Notes: generated by a model from the sequence alone, not told the origin. Numbered from the stretch's first letter, positions 20,924 through 30,459 are shown. The stretch: DNA of 64,000 nt from Candidatus Wolframiiraptor gerlachensis (GCA_021323375.2 JAJPCT020000022.1:1-64000), one strand, 5' to 3'. Translations and numbers: made by a program.

Positions 20924-22246
20924 CTATAACACCAAGATCTTCTTTCTAACCTCCTCCGGGTTGTTTATTATGTCCGTGAAGTCCTCGACTATCTCGACTG
21001 TTCCGAGGAGCTTGTTCTCCTCATTCTTCACGCCGACTATCAGGACCCTAACTATCCTGCCGCCAATTTTGGTCCAGAACTCCCTGTAATTGGCCTCGCC
21101 CATCTTTATATCATCAACAACTTTCCTGACTGCGGGCTCAAGCCTAGGCGGATGACAGTATTCAAGCCTCCTGCCGAGTATCGTTTTAGTTCTAACAAAC
21201 CTCTGATGGAAAATGCTCTCCGTGAAGAATCTGACCCGATCATCAGTATTAGCATAGGTGATCTCTAGCGGGAGGGATCTGAAGAGGGCCCTTACCTCCT
21301 CAAGGCTCAGAAATCCAGTCCCCAAGTCCAGATCATCCTTGGAGCGGACCTCATATGTGTCCGGCTGGACGCCATGTGAGAGCGCCATGGACCTGAACTC
21401 CTGCGGGAGCCTCTGAACCTGCTCCGGCGTTATCTCGGCCTTCAGCTGGTATGGTAGGATTGGCTCAGCATCCGTGCTCCACTTCTCCTTAACTTCTACT
21501 AGGTAGCCGAGGTCATCTGCTATATCCGCTATCGCGGCCCATTCGCCCTCGGTGAACAGTGCCCAGACCGCTGGGAAGAGGATCTTATTCTCCCTAAATA
21601 CAAGCTCGGATGCTTCTCGCGCGATCTCTAGGGCGCGGTTGGCCAGCTCATTTGCCCGCGATCTATCGAAATCGGTCTCAACCTTCTGGATAGCATCTAG
21701 GAGCCCTCGAAGCTTGACCCTGACCTGATCCTCCCTCCCCCACATTACTCTCGGAACGGCCACTATTCCCCTCCTCTCAAGATATGGGAATAAGAGCATC
21801 TGGATCTTCCGGTAATGTAGCCTGATCTTCGCCAGCTCGAGCGCAACCTGCTTAAGGTCGGCAAGAGCCCCTTTAGCCTCATCATCGCTCCCGGCCCTCA
21901 GCACCTTGGAGGCGTGTAGGCCTAGGGCATCAGCCTGCTTCAATATCCACTCATTCTCCCTTATAAGTAGGTCGAGGGGATGGCCCCTTGGAACGCCCTC
22001 AAGCTCCCTAGCGACAAGATATTCCCTGAACAGCTCGACGTGAAGATCACATAGCCTCAGTATATCCTCGATCTTAACGCCCTCCATAACAAGCTGCTGC
22101 TCGATCAAGGGGATATCAAAGGGGGATATCTGAGACAGGACGGCGCCGAACTCCCTTTTCAGCCTATCAATGCTCTCCCCGGCATGTAGTGCCTTAAGGA
22201 TCATCTTGACAGCTTCCACCTTATCTGGAGGTACCTTTGTTGACAC
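20924..22246 (-). CDS. DUF438 domain protein with hemerythrin-like (HHE) and PAS-like regions (GTG start)
   Basis: N-terminal DUF438-type sequence, His/Glu helical bundle (HYRKIQMLLFPYLERRG; RENKILFPAVWALF), PAS-like C-terminus. Confidence 0.82.
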   Translation of the reverse strand: MSTKVPPDKVEAVKMILKALHAGESIDRLKREFGAVLSQISPFDIPLIEQQLVMEGVKIEDILRLCDLHVELFREYLVARELEGVPRGHPLDLLIRENEWILKQADALGLHASKVLRAGSDDEAKGALADLKQVALELAKIRLHYRKIQMLLFPYLERRGIVAVPRVMWGREDQVRVKLRGLLDAIQKVETDFDRSRANELANRALEIAREASELVFRENKILFPAVWALFTEGEWAAIADIADDLGYLVEVKEKWSTDAEPILPYQLKAEITPEQVQRLPQEFRSMALSHGVQPDTYEVRSKDDLDLGTGFLSLEEVRALFRSLPLEITYANTDDRVRFFTESIFHQRFVRTKTILGRRLEYCHPPRLEPAVRKVVDDIKMGEANYREFWTKIGGRIVRVLIVGVKNEENKLLGTVEIVEDFTDIINNPEEVRKKILVL

Positions 22247-22256
22247 GCGTCAACAC
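22239..22256. promoter_or_regulatory. Perfect inverted repeat TGTTGAC-N4-GTCAACA overlapping the DUF438 start codon
   Basis: Read directly: tgttgac acgc gtcaaca; TATA-like atttataaa lies just upstream. Confidence 0.5.
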
Positions 22257-22371
22257 CTCAACGTATATTTATAAACAGCACCTAATAAATGTTTTCCGCA
22301 CCAAAGGTCCTTAAGATCGCCATGCATAAAATCTCTATAAAAGGGATAAACCGCTAATTTTGGCTCGAGAA

Positions 22372-22915
22372 ATGAATGTTCATAAGGCAATCGAGATAAG
22401 GAGATCCTATAGGGCTATTGAGCCGATTGAAATGTCTGATGATCTAATTGAGGGCTTGGCTTATCATGCCTCGCGCCCTCCTACATAATAATCAGCTATG
22501 GAGATTCGCTTTCATTAGGAGTAGAGAGAAGCTTGAGCGAATTTATAATGCGCTCTCGCCAGGTAATAACTGGGCTAGGAGCTCGTCCCTGATAATAGCT
22601 GTCTACTCTAAGCGCGAATACGATTGCATCATCCGCGATAGGGAATACTACTTGTTCGATACCGGGATAGCTGTAGGCTTCATGATTCTGAGAGCCGCAG
22701 AGCCCGGGCTTGTAGCTCACATAATAGCTGGATACAATTCAGAGATGATCAAAAAGGAGCTCAACCTGCTGGAAGATGTTAACCTGATAGTCCTTATAAT
22801 CATGGGCAGGCACTCGGAGAGGTTGATAGAAAAGCTCCCGCCACCCCAAAGGGAAAGAGAGGAGAGGCGCCCTCCTAGAAAGAGTTTCAACGAAATCGCT
22901 AAAATCATAAAATAA
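22372..22915 (+). pseudogene. Nitroreductase family protein with a frameshift near 22475
   Basis: MNVHKAIEIRRSYRAIEPIEMSDDLIEGLAYHAS from ATG 22372, stop at 22486; +1 frame continues NNQLWRFAFIRSREKLERIYNALS...REYYLFDTGIAVGFMILRA. Confidence 0.75.
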
Positions 22916-22971
22916 TAAATAGAAATAAAATAAGGTGGGATTTCTAATCCGCGTCTAGCCAATCTGGAGCC

Positions 22972-23193
22972 TCAGCATCCACACAAGTATAGATCGTCGT
23001 CGGATTCGGATGATAGATACTTCTCAGGATTTTTCCGGAATTCCTCCAAGCAGTACCCGCAGCAGAAATAGTATGTACTGCCTTTGTACTCCATCTTATA
23101 CGGTGTATCCTCGCTGACCTCCATCCCGCAAACCACGTCTTTAACCAACCTATCAGCCTCATCAAGGGAATGAAATAACCATGTTATAAACAT
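22972..23193 (-). CDS. YHS domain protein
   Basis: VKDVVCGMEVSEDTPYKMEYKGSTYYFCCGYCLEEFRKNPEKYL. Confidence 0.85.
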   Translation of the reverse strand: MFITWLFHSLDEADRLVKDVVCGMEVSEDTPYKMEYKGSTYYFCCGYCLEEFRKNPEKYLSSESDDDLYLCGC

Positions 23194-23276
23194 TACGGAC
23201 CTCCAGCATCAAGGTTCTTCTCATTGAGAAAGCAGAAATAAATGGGAGATGGTAGGGGTTAGAACTGTTACTCGGT

Positions 23277-23501
23277 TTATTCTGTGGATGATTGTTCTGA
23301 TGGCTGTGCCGCCTCTTCTTTGGGTGCTTCCTGTGGTGTGGGGATCTCCTCCGGAGGTGGAGCTGCCTCCACCTTCTTCCTCGGCCTCCGAGCCCTTCTC
23401 CTAACTCTTCTGACCTTTCTCACCCTCTTCTTAGCAGGCTTCCTCGCTCTTGCCTTCTTACCTCTCCTACCCCTTTTCCCTCCAGCTTTCCTGCATGCCA
23501 T
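23277..23501 (-). CDS. Small Arg/Lys-rich basic protein with Pro/Glu-rich tail
   Basis: MACRKAGGKRGRRGKKARARKPAKKRVRKVRRVRRRARRPRKKVEAAPPPEEIPTPQEAPKEEAAQPSEQSSTE. Confidence 0.55.
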   Translation of the reverse strand: MACRKAGGKRGRRGKKARARKPAKKRVRKVRRVRRRARRPRKKVEAAPPPEEIPTPQEAPKEEAAQPSEQSSTE

Positions 23502-23635
23502 GTCTTTTCACGAAAATTACATCGTTTACATGCTTATAATCTTTACATAATCAAACAGTCCTTCAAAAATGTGCTACAATTATCCAATCATAGCATACTT
23601 ACCCCGAGTTTCTTCATCGCTTGATTATCATAACC

Positions 23636-24169
23636 TTAACTTCTATGAGTTTTCCGGTTTAAGGCCTCTGTTATGAATGATTGAAGCCTCAACTTACACT
23701 CCCTTAGCTTACTTCTGACCTTTCTTCTCGCTCCAGCGCTCCAGTGGCCCTTCGCCTCAATCTCCTTAAACCATTTCTCAAGTGATTCTAGGGCGTTCTC
23801 AAGCTCCTCCGCTTCCTCTTCTGAGACGTTCCCCTTTTCGAGGTTCTCCTTTATCTCACGTAGAAACTCCTCACATTCCTCCAGCAGCTCTAAGTATTCT
23901 CTATTCCTGCTTTCCCTGAATACCTCAAACAGCTTTTTAGCATACTTTCTCTTTAATGGCCTCGAGACCATGATTATTGCTTTATTGATCTCCGAGTCAA
24001 GTAATATCTCCTCGACATCCTTCTCAATCTCCTTCCTGTATGGGATTAGGCAGAGTGAGAAGTTTGGGTATATCCCTCCCAAGTTCCTCAATCTTCTCCA
24101 GAGCTTGACCCTGACCCTGGATGGGTAGTTCGAGGAATCGTATAGTATTATCAGAAATTTCTCAGGCAT
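23636..24169 (-). CDS. ChrB N-terminal-like domain protein
   Basis: FLIILYDSSNYPSRVRVKLWRRLRNLGGIYPNFSLCLIPYRKEI resembles ChrB_N (PSxxRVxxWRxLrrlGa), then charged helical region. Confidence 0.5.
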   Translation of the reverse strand: MPEKFLIILYDSSNYPSRVRVKLWRRLRNLGGIYPNFSLCLIPYRKEIEKDVEEILLDSEINKAIIMVSRPLKRKYAKKLFEVFRESRNREYLELLEECEEFLREIKENLEKGNVSEEEAEELENALESLEKWFKEIEAKGHWSAGARRKVRSKLRECKLRLQSFITEALNRKTHRS

Positions 24170-24226
24170 GATATCATTCCCTCAGCTTGATGCTAATAAG
24201 CGTATGCCTCGCGGCAGAATGTTTAA

Positions 24227-24244
24227 ATGTAACGGCTGTTACAT
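24227..24244. promoter_or_regulatory. Perfect inverted repeat ATGTAAC-N4-GTTACAT next to TATA-like gtttaaat in divergent promoter region
   Basis: Read directly: atgtaac ggct gttacat. Confidence 0.55.
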
Positions 24245-24270
24245 CGAGGCGCAAGGATGGAGAGGAAAGA

Positions 24271-25221
24271 ATGATGATTGTGATCAGTCTCCAGAAAACC
24301 GCTAACTATATTCTGAGCAGGAGGGGGAAGGATGGGGGCTATCTCTACTATCAGTATCAAGGCATCTTCGACTCCAGCGCTGAGGACACATACTATGCCG
24401 TGAGATCGCTCAAGCTTCTAGGAATTGAACCGCCTAAACCCGAGGAGACAATAGATTTTCTTAAGAGCCTTCAAAGAGAGGATGGCACCTATCCAAGCCT
24501 CCGCACGGCATATTTTGCCATAAAGGCCCTAGAGGAGCTCGGCAGCGAGCCAAGAAAACCAAAGGAGGCAATTAATTATCTAGGATCCCAGCTTGAGAGA
24601 AATCTGGATAGGATCTCGGGGGCAGAGGCATATGCGAGTTCTGTCAAGGACATGAGACCTCTTATCGAGAATGGTGTTCTTAGGTCATGGGATTTAACCG
24701 ACAGACTCTATGTTGTTGAGATTTCCTCAGGCCTATCCAACCTGTCCATGATAATCGAGGCATTAAACATCTTGGGATGTGATATCAGTGATGGGGGGCG
24801 GCGGAAGATAATTGAAACTATCCTCTCATACATGCGGGAGGATGGAGGGTTTGGCGCATCATATTCCCTGATTGATGAGACATTTCACGCATTAAATGCT
24901 TTACATAATTTGAGATACGCGTTGACTGATCTGGGGAGGACTGTTGAATGGTTTGGAAGATGTGAGGATGAGTATGGGGGCTTTAAGCCTAACCCGGCTG
25001 TCAAACACTCCTACCTGATCTCCGACCTGTATTACGGCCTTGAGTCCATGAACCTGCTGAGATTATTTCCTAGATATAAAGGAGCTCATATCGAATTTGT
25101 CCTAAAGTGTTATAATGATAATGGGGGCTTTCGGGAGTCAATACATATAGGCTTATCCACGCTTGAGGCGACATTCTATGCGCTCTCATCGCTTACCATG
25201 CTTGGGGAGTTAAGGGTGTAG
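24271..25221 (+). CDS. Prenyltransferase/squalene-oxidase repeat (alpha/alpha-barrel) protein
   Basis: Repeats RGKDGGYLYYQY...DTYYAVRSLKLLG / REDGTYPSLRTAYFAIKALEELG / REDGGFGASYSLIDETFHALNAL / NDNGGFRES...EATFYALSSLTMLG. Confidence 0.8.
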   Translation: MMIVISLQKTANYILSRRGKDGGYLYYQYQGIFDSSAEDTYYAVRSLKLLGIEPPKPEETIDFLKSLQREDGTYPSLRTAYFAIKALEELGSEPRKPKEAINYLGSQLERNLDRISGAEAYASSVKDMRPLIENGVLRSWDLTDRLYVVEISSGLSNLSMIIEALNILGCDISDGGRRKIIETILSYMREDGGFGASYSLIDETFHALNALHNLRYALTDLGRTVEWFGRCEDEYGGFKPNPAVKHSYLISDLYYGLESMNLLRLFPRYKGAHIEFVLKCYNDNGGFRESIHIGLSTLEATFYALSSLTMLGELRV

Positions 25222-25224
25222 AAT

Positions 25225-25875
25225 ATGAGGAAGGATGAGGAGAAGGATGTGGTTTACATCTCCCTGAAAAGCGCGTTGATGGAGGAAGGATGCCCCATAT
25301 GCCTGCTCGTCTCCAAGAGAAGGGATCAGTGGATTGAGACCTTGTTTTACGAGCTTGTTACTAGTAGCGAGACTAGGAGGAAGCTGAGGGAGAGGGGCTT
25401 CTGCACACATCATCTCTGGTATATCTTGGACTATCTCGAGAAGAACTTGGGAATAGATGGGCTGGGCATCTCAATAATCCTGCATGACCTATTATCGACA
25501 AGCATCGAGCTGCTTGAGAGTATGAATGTGTCCAAGAAACGGCCTGAGTGCTTATTGTGCTCAATAATCAAGGAGTATGAGAGGGATTATCTAGATTCTC
25601 TGGCCGAGTGGATTACGACTCAGGAGTTCATGAGGATCCTTAGCGAGGGGGATTCTGTATTCTGTCTACCTCACTTAGCGGCGCTTCTAAGGAAGATTGA
25701 TAACAGGCATGGACTAGCTATTCTGAAGATCCAATTAGAGAAGATGAGGAGGATACTTGGAAGGCTGGAGCTTTTCATTAGTAAGTCGGACTACAGGTAT
25801 CTAGGAGATCTGCGGGGAGAGGAGGCTAAGGCGCGATATCTTGCCTTGCAGGTGCTCGGGGGGATAAATCTATGA
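25225..25875 (+). CDS. DUF6062-like Cys-rich protein
   Basis: EEGCPICLLVSKRRDQWIETLFYELV...GFCTHHLWYIL...ECLLCSIIKEYERDYLDSLAEW...FCLPHLAALL. Confidence 0.6.
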   Translation: MRKDEEKDVVYISLKSALMEEGCPICLLVSKRRDQWIETLFYELVTSSETRRKLRERGFCTHHLWYILDYLEKNLGIDGLGISIILHDLLSTSIELLESMNVSKKRPECLLCSIIKEYERDYLDSLAEWITTQEFMRILSEGDSVFCLPHLAALLRKIDNRHGLAILKIQLEKMRRILGRLELFISKSDYRYLGDLRGEEAKARYLALQVLGGINL

Positions 25876-25890
25876 AACTGCTCACCATTT

Positions 25891-27186
25891 TTGCGACTCA
25901 TTTTTCAGGACAGAGCTAATGATTTATACAGCTCCTTTTTACCTAGTTATCTTGTGAAGGAGATTTTAGAACATGTTAGGACGACTTCTTGGGAGCTTTT
26001 GGATGAGATTGTTAAGACATTTGTCGAGGTTCTGAGGATTCCGGCTATAAGTCCCTCGGCTGGCGGCCGTGGCGAGCTTAGGAGGGCTGAGAGGCTTCAA
26101 TTCATTCTATCGGAGCTTGGGATTGAACGGGTGAGGAGGGTGGATGTCCCCGATGAGAGGGCTGAGGGCGGTGTTAGGCCAAATATTATCGCGGTCTTGG
26201 AGGGCGAGGACTCCAGTAAGACCCTTTGGCTGATAGCTCACATAGATACCGTCCCTGAGGGCGATGTAAGGCTCTGGGAGACGGATCCATTCGAGCCCAT
26301 AGTCAGGAATGGGAGGATATATGCGCGGGGCGCGGAGGATAATGGCCAAGCGATTGCCTCGATGCTCCTAGCCGCGAGGATACTTATGGAGCTGGGCTTG
26401 AGGCCGAGAGTCGATCTGGGATTCGTCTTCGTCTCCGATGAAGAGGCTGGCAACAAGTATGGTTTAGAGCAGCTGGTCAGGATGGGGATATTCAAGGAGG
26501 GCGATGAGGCGGTTGTCTTGGATTACGGCTCCCCGGATGGTTCTGAGATGGAGATCGCGGAGAAGCACATGCTCTGGCTTAAGTTCATGGTGCGCGGCGT
26601 CCAAGCCCATGCGGCATTCCCGCATCATGGGGTAAATGCTCATAGGATTGGAGCACGGCTTCTCCTAACCCTCGACGAAATCTTGCATGAAAAGTTCCAC
26701 GAGCATGATGAGTTATACATTCCACCCGCCTCCACCTTCGAGCCAACCAAGAAGGAGTCGAACGTGGAGAACGTGAACACTATTCCCGGCATCGACGTCT
26801 TCTATTTCGACTGCAGGGTTCTGCCGAAATACTCTCTAGATGATGTTTTATCCACTGTTAGGGAGGTTTGCGGAAGATTCGAGTCCATGTATGGTGTAAG
26901 GATCGAGGTTGAGGAGGTCTTTAGGTGGGATTCTCCCCCACCCACGCCGCCGAGCGCGAATGTTGTCAGAAAGCTCTCGGAAGCCCTTAAGATCTCTAGA
27001 GGCGTGAATGCTAGGCTCATCGGTATTGGAGGCGGGACATGCGCGGCTCTCCTAAGAGCTCAGAATATCCCAGCCGTCGTCTGGTCAACCCTAGATGGCA
27101 TGGCCCATAAACCAAATGAATACTGCAAGATCGAGAATATTCGAAAGGATGCCGAGACGCTCGCAGTTCTCTCGCTCATTATCTAG
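25891..27186 (+). CDS. M20 family metallopeptidase (ArgE/DapE-like)
   Basis: LWLIAHIDTVPEGDVRLWETDPFEP, ARGAEDNGQAIASMLLA, FVFVSDEEAGNKYGLE; true start likely downstream of 25891. Confidence 0.92.
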   Translation: MRLIFQDRANDLYSSFLPSYLVKEILEHVRTTSWELLDEIVKTFVEVLRIPAISPSAGGRGELRRAERLQFILSELGIERVRRVDVPDERAEGGVRPNIIAVLEGEDSSKTLWLIAHIDTVPEGDVRLWETDPFEPIVRNGRIYARGAEDNGQAIASMLLAARILMELGLRPRVDLGFVFVSDEEAGNKYGLEQLVRMGIFKEGDEAVVLDYGSPDGSEMEIAEKHMLWLKFMVRGVQAHAAFPHHGVNAHRIGARLLLTLDEILHEKFHEHDELYIPPASTFEPTKKESNVENVNTIPGIDVFYFDCRVLPKYSLDDVLSTVREVCGRFESMYGVRIEVEEVFRWDSPPPTPPSANVVRKLSEALKISRGVNARLIGIGGGTCAALLRAQNIPAVVWSTLDGMAHKPNEYCKIENIRKDAETLAVLSLII

Positions 27187-28214
27187 CTCGGCCTCCTGCC
27201 GCTCCTCCAGATAGGAGGATATGTTCCCCTCTCCATTATCACGCGCTCCGTGTCCACAGCTATTCCATGATCCCTCTCAAGCATCTCCTCGGCATCCATT
27301 AGGCTTCTCCCGATGGCAACGAGCTCGCCCTTAAGCGTCATGATTGCGACCGGCGCGTCTCTCGTGACAGTATTCTCGACCTTGGCCACACCGACGACCG
27401 CGAGATTTGCTCCATGGCATATCGCATCAACAGCGGTATCAAGTATGAAGACCTTGGGCATATACTCCACTGCCTCCTCGACAGGTCTTAGAATATCCCT
27501 TAGGCGGCCCTCATTCCCGCTCTCCTTATACTCCATTAGCGCCGCATAGAGGTCCAGTAGTGTGTAGGCCTTCTCCTCGATGAATGGGCCGGCCCTAGTC
27601 CTCCGAAGCTCCTGCATATGGGCGCCGCATCTCAGGTATAGGCCGATATCCTTGCATAGTCTCCGGATATATGTCCCGCCTGAGCAGGCGACTTTCATCA
27701 ACACATTTCTCCCAATCCTCTCGATGAGCTCTATCCTATAGATGATCCTAGTCCTAATCCTCCGCGCGACACTCGACCTCACGGGCGGGACTTGATATAT
27801 CTCGCCCGTGAAGAATCTTAGCGCCCTTCCGAGATCCTCGTCCGATACATCACCATGGAGTCTCATGAGGCAGACATACTCCTTCCCACCTCCCATAACT
27901 GCCCCAGCACACTTCGTTGCTTCATCAACCAATATCGGGAGAACGCCCGAGACTGCCGGGTCGAGTGTTCCGCCGTGGCCAGCCTGCCTAGCGCCGAGAA
28001 GCTCCTTCACAGTAAATGCTACCTCATGGCTCGTCGGTCCACGAGGTTTATCCACATTAACTATACAGGCCCTAAGAAGCTTCTCAAGAGGCCTCTCATA
28101 TGGCGGACAGCCATAGCTGGGATCACTCTCAGCATCAACCCTAACCAGTATCTCGCGCTCAATCTCCCAAGGAGGCTTAGCGGCCTCGAAGATCATCCAC
28201 TTGGAGATTATCAC
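27183..28214 (-). CDS. cbf5: Cbf5/TruB-type pseudouridine synthase (H/ACA RNP)
   Basis: VDKPRGPTSHEVAFTVKELLGARQAGHGGTLDPAVSGVLPI; C-terminal PUA-like region. Confidence 0.96.
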   Translation of the reverse strand: MIISKWMIFEAAKPPWEIEREILVRVDAESDPSYGCPPYERPLEKLLRACIVNVDKPRGPTSHEVAFTVKELLGARQAGHGGTLDPAVSGVLPILVDEATKCAGAVMGGGKEYVCLMRLHGDVSDEDLGRALRFFTGEIYQVPPVRSSVARRIRTRIIYRIELIERIGRNVLMKVACSGGTYIRRLCKDIGLYLRCGAHMQELRRTRAGPFIEEKAYTLLDLYAALMEYKESGNEGRLRDILRPVEEAVEYMPKVFILDTAVDAICHGANLAVVGVAKVENTVTRDAPVAIMTLKGELVAIGRSLMDAEEMLERDHGIAVDTERVIMERGTYPPIWRSGRRPS

Positions 28215-28235
28215 CTCAGCTCAAAAAGGCTTCGT

Positions 28236-28526
28236 CTAGGCCAACGCCTCCAGCTCCACCTTAACCTTGGACTTCATATACTCTATTAGGCCAGCTGCCT
28301 CCAGAGCCTTCATCACCTCCTCGTCGCTAGCGCCCCTTTCGATCTCTATCTTATGAGGCGTGAATGCGAGATGCCTCACGTTAGCCCTCCTCCGCCGGAC
28401 GCCCGTCAACTCCTTCGGCCCGGTCACGAGCACGAAGTTCTTATCAATCACGTCAACTATCACGCACTTCTTCCCCGCCTCCCTACCCGAGACCTTCACA
28501 GCTATCCGGCCTATCTCCTCGATCAT
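28236..28526 (-). CDS. rpl14e: 50S ribosomal protein L14e
   Basis: [49 protein letters not shown]. Confidence 0.95.
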   Translation of the reverse strand: MIEEIGRIAVKVSGREAGKKCVIVDVIDKNFVLVTGPKELTGVRRRRANVRHLAFTPHKIEIERGASDEEVMKALEAAGLIEYMKSKVKVELEALA

Positions 28527-28635
28527 ACCCGCCCTAAAGCGGGCTAAAAATCACTATTTATGAATTGCCGGAAGCCCCGAAAGAAGGCTATAAAAGGCAA
28601 TTCTCTCCAGCCCACTCACTCCAGACAACCATTAC

Positions 28636-29050
28636 TCAATTACTAGTAGAGATAAACAATAGTTTTAGGTATATTGCCGCTATTGCGAGCGCGATTCCTG
28701 CGATCCTCTTAAATGTGATCACCTCGCCCAAGAAAGCTATGCTGAGAAAAACGGTTAATGCCCAAGCTTAGCCTAGCTATCGGCACGATTGTTGTCGCCT
28801 CACCGGCCCTTAGCCCATAGAGCATCGCCACCATGGCGACACATATCAGAACGCCCGAGAGAAATGCGTAGATGACGGTATCCCAATTTAGAGATATTCT
28901 CCACTCCTCCAGAAAACACTCTAGAAGGATGGTCGTTGTAAATGTTGCCAAAACCTCTACAGCATAATAGCTGACTGGTGATGGGCTTAGAGAGATACCT
29001 TTTCCTGAAAAATCACAAAGATCTATGCAGATAAAAGGTCGCCAATGCAA
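28636..29050 (-). pseudogene. EamA/DMT-type transporter remnant
   Basis: VIYAFLSGVLICVAMVAMLYGLRAGEATTIVPIA in one frame, then ALTVFLSIAFLGEVITFKRIAGIALAIAAIYLKLLF in another; N-terminal TM region absent. Confidence 0.7.
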
Positions 29051-29153
29051 ATAATATCTCAGTCTTAGGGATTTGAGACGTGCTTGGTGCTTCGGGGCTC
29101 AGCGATTTATATTTTGTCCGCCAGCTGTTCGCATCTTATGATGACCAGCGATA

Positions 29154-29675
29154 CTACTTCCTGAGCTTTGCTAGGCTAAGTATCTGCTCGGGCTTCAGCA
29201 CGGAGACGCCGGTATATGCTCCAACAACCTCTATCAGGACTATCCAGTCGGGGTTCTTCAAGTCAACCCGCCTATCAACATTCTTCGCGGCCACCTCTAT
29301 TATCTCGGAGCTCGAGAGCGACGTATGCCTCTTCTCGATTGTTATCCTGAAGCTCTGGCCCTCTGGGATCTTTGATGAAACTCTCTTAACAGCCTCGGCT
29401 ATCATCTCGAGATTCGACTCAACTACTTCCTCTATCGGGATTATCCTCATTAAGCTTCCAACCCTCCAAGGCTCCTCCTCAGCGATTACCTTAACCCTCT
29501 CAATAACCTCGAATGGATCGAGGCTAGTCCTCGCCGTCAATAGGCCCGAGATGCTCGTCATCGAGACCTGGGGCTCACGATCGCCGAGAAACCTTAGCAG
29601 ATCCTCAAGCTCTACCGCTGCGAGGTTTTCCATTCCCCTAGCGGTCGTAACTATGAGATTGAACCTCCTCACCAC
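29154..29675 (-). CDS. THUMP domain protein
   Basis: MVRRFNLIVTTARGMENLAAVELEDLL...SFRITIEKRHTSLSSSEIIEVAAKNVDRRVDLKNPDWIVLIEVVG. Confidence 0.9.
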   Translation of the reverse strand: MVRRFNLIVTTARGMENLAAVELEDLLRFLGDREPQVSMTSISGLLTARTSLDPFEVIERVKVIAEEEPWRVGSLMRIIPIEEVVESNLEMIAEAVKRVSSKIPEGQSFRITIEKRHTSLSSSEIIEVAAKNVDRRVDLKNPDWIVLIEVVGAYTGVSVLKPEQILSLAKLRK

Positions 29676-29750
29676 GATAAGAAAAAGCTCATCTCAACAT
29701 ATAAAGATGCAAGCAAGGAGGATGGCCAGAGATCCAAGTGCACGGCAGCA

Positions 29751-30407
29751 TCATGCCTCCGGGAGAGGTGTTAGCTCCACGTTAGGGGTATTCAGCCAGA
29801 TTCCACGCGCCCTGCACTCCTCCACTGCCTCAGGATGAGCCCATAGGGCATAAAATGCCTTAACCACCTTGCCCTTCAACAGCTCCGGCTCATGCCGCAT
29901 TATCGCCTCCAACTTCCTCTCAAGCATCTTAACATGTCTCGGGGCAAGCCTCGTTTTAGCCTCACCGATGATCGTCATCCCACCATCGGATCCATAAATA
30001 TCCAGCTCGATATACGGCCTGACGAGCGGGCTGAGCCTGATCTCGATCCCGCGCTGCCTAAGCCTTAGCTCCATCATCGATCTAGCCTCATCCTCAAGCA
30101 AGATACTAACCTCCTGTATGTGACGAAGAGCATATCGTAATGCCCTCCACATCCTCCTCTGCTCATCGGCCAGCCTAACAACAGCCTCTTCCAACCTTTT
30201 CTGGCCCTCAGTTAATCTCACGACAGCTTCTCTAAGCTCGGCCTGCCCACGCCTAAGATCCTCCAAGCCTATAAGACCGGCGATCGCGTACCTGAACTCC
30301 TCATCCTCTCTTAAAAGCCTTAGAATCCTCGATTTCAAGTTCGCCCTAGAGCCCATTCCCATCTCGGAGAGGGAAGTATCCAGTTTATAAGGAATCTCTA
30401 TCACCAT
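29751..30407 (-). CDS. Coiled-coil protein with PD-(D/E)XK nuclease-like core (DUF3782-like)
   Basis: Coiled coil LRRGQAELREAVVRLTEGQKRLEEAVVRLADEQRRMW then ELDIYGSDGGMTIIGEAKTRL (D...ExK). Confidence 0.7.
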   Translation of the reverse strand: MVIEIPYKLDTSLSEMGMGSRANLKSRILRLLREDEEFRYAIAGLIGLEDLRRGQAELREAVVRLTEGQKRLEEAVVRLADEQRRMWRALRYALRHIQEVSILLEDEARSMMELRLRQRGIEIRLSPLVRPYIELDIYGSDGGMTIIGEAKTRLAPRHVKMLERKLEAIMRHEPELLKGKVVKAFYALWAHPEAVEECRARGIWLNTPNVELTPLPEA

Positions 30408-30459
30408 TCAAGACACTTGGTATGTTAAGCCATTCAAGGAGGATGATTATGTGATGTGT

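Noticed and set aside
28528-28543. CCCGC...GCGGG hairpin upstream of rpl14e
   Set aside because: Only 5 bp, close to the start codon and compositionally unremarkable; not enough to call regulation.
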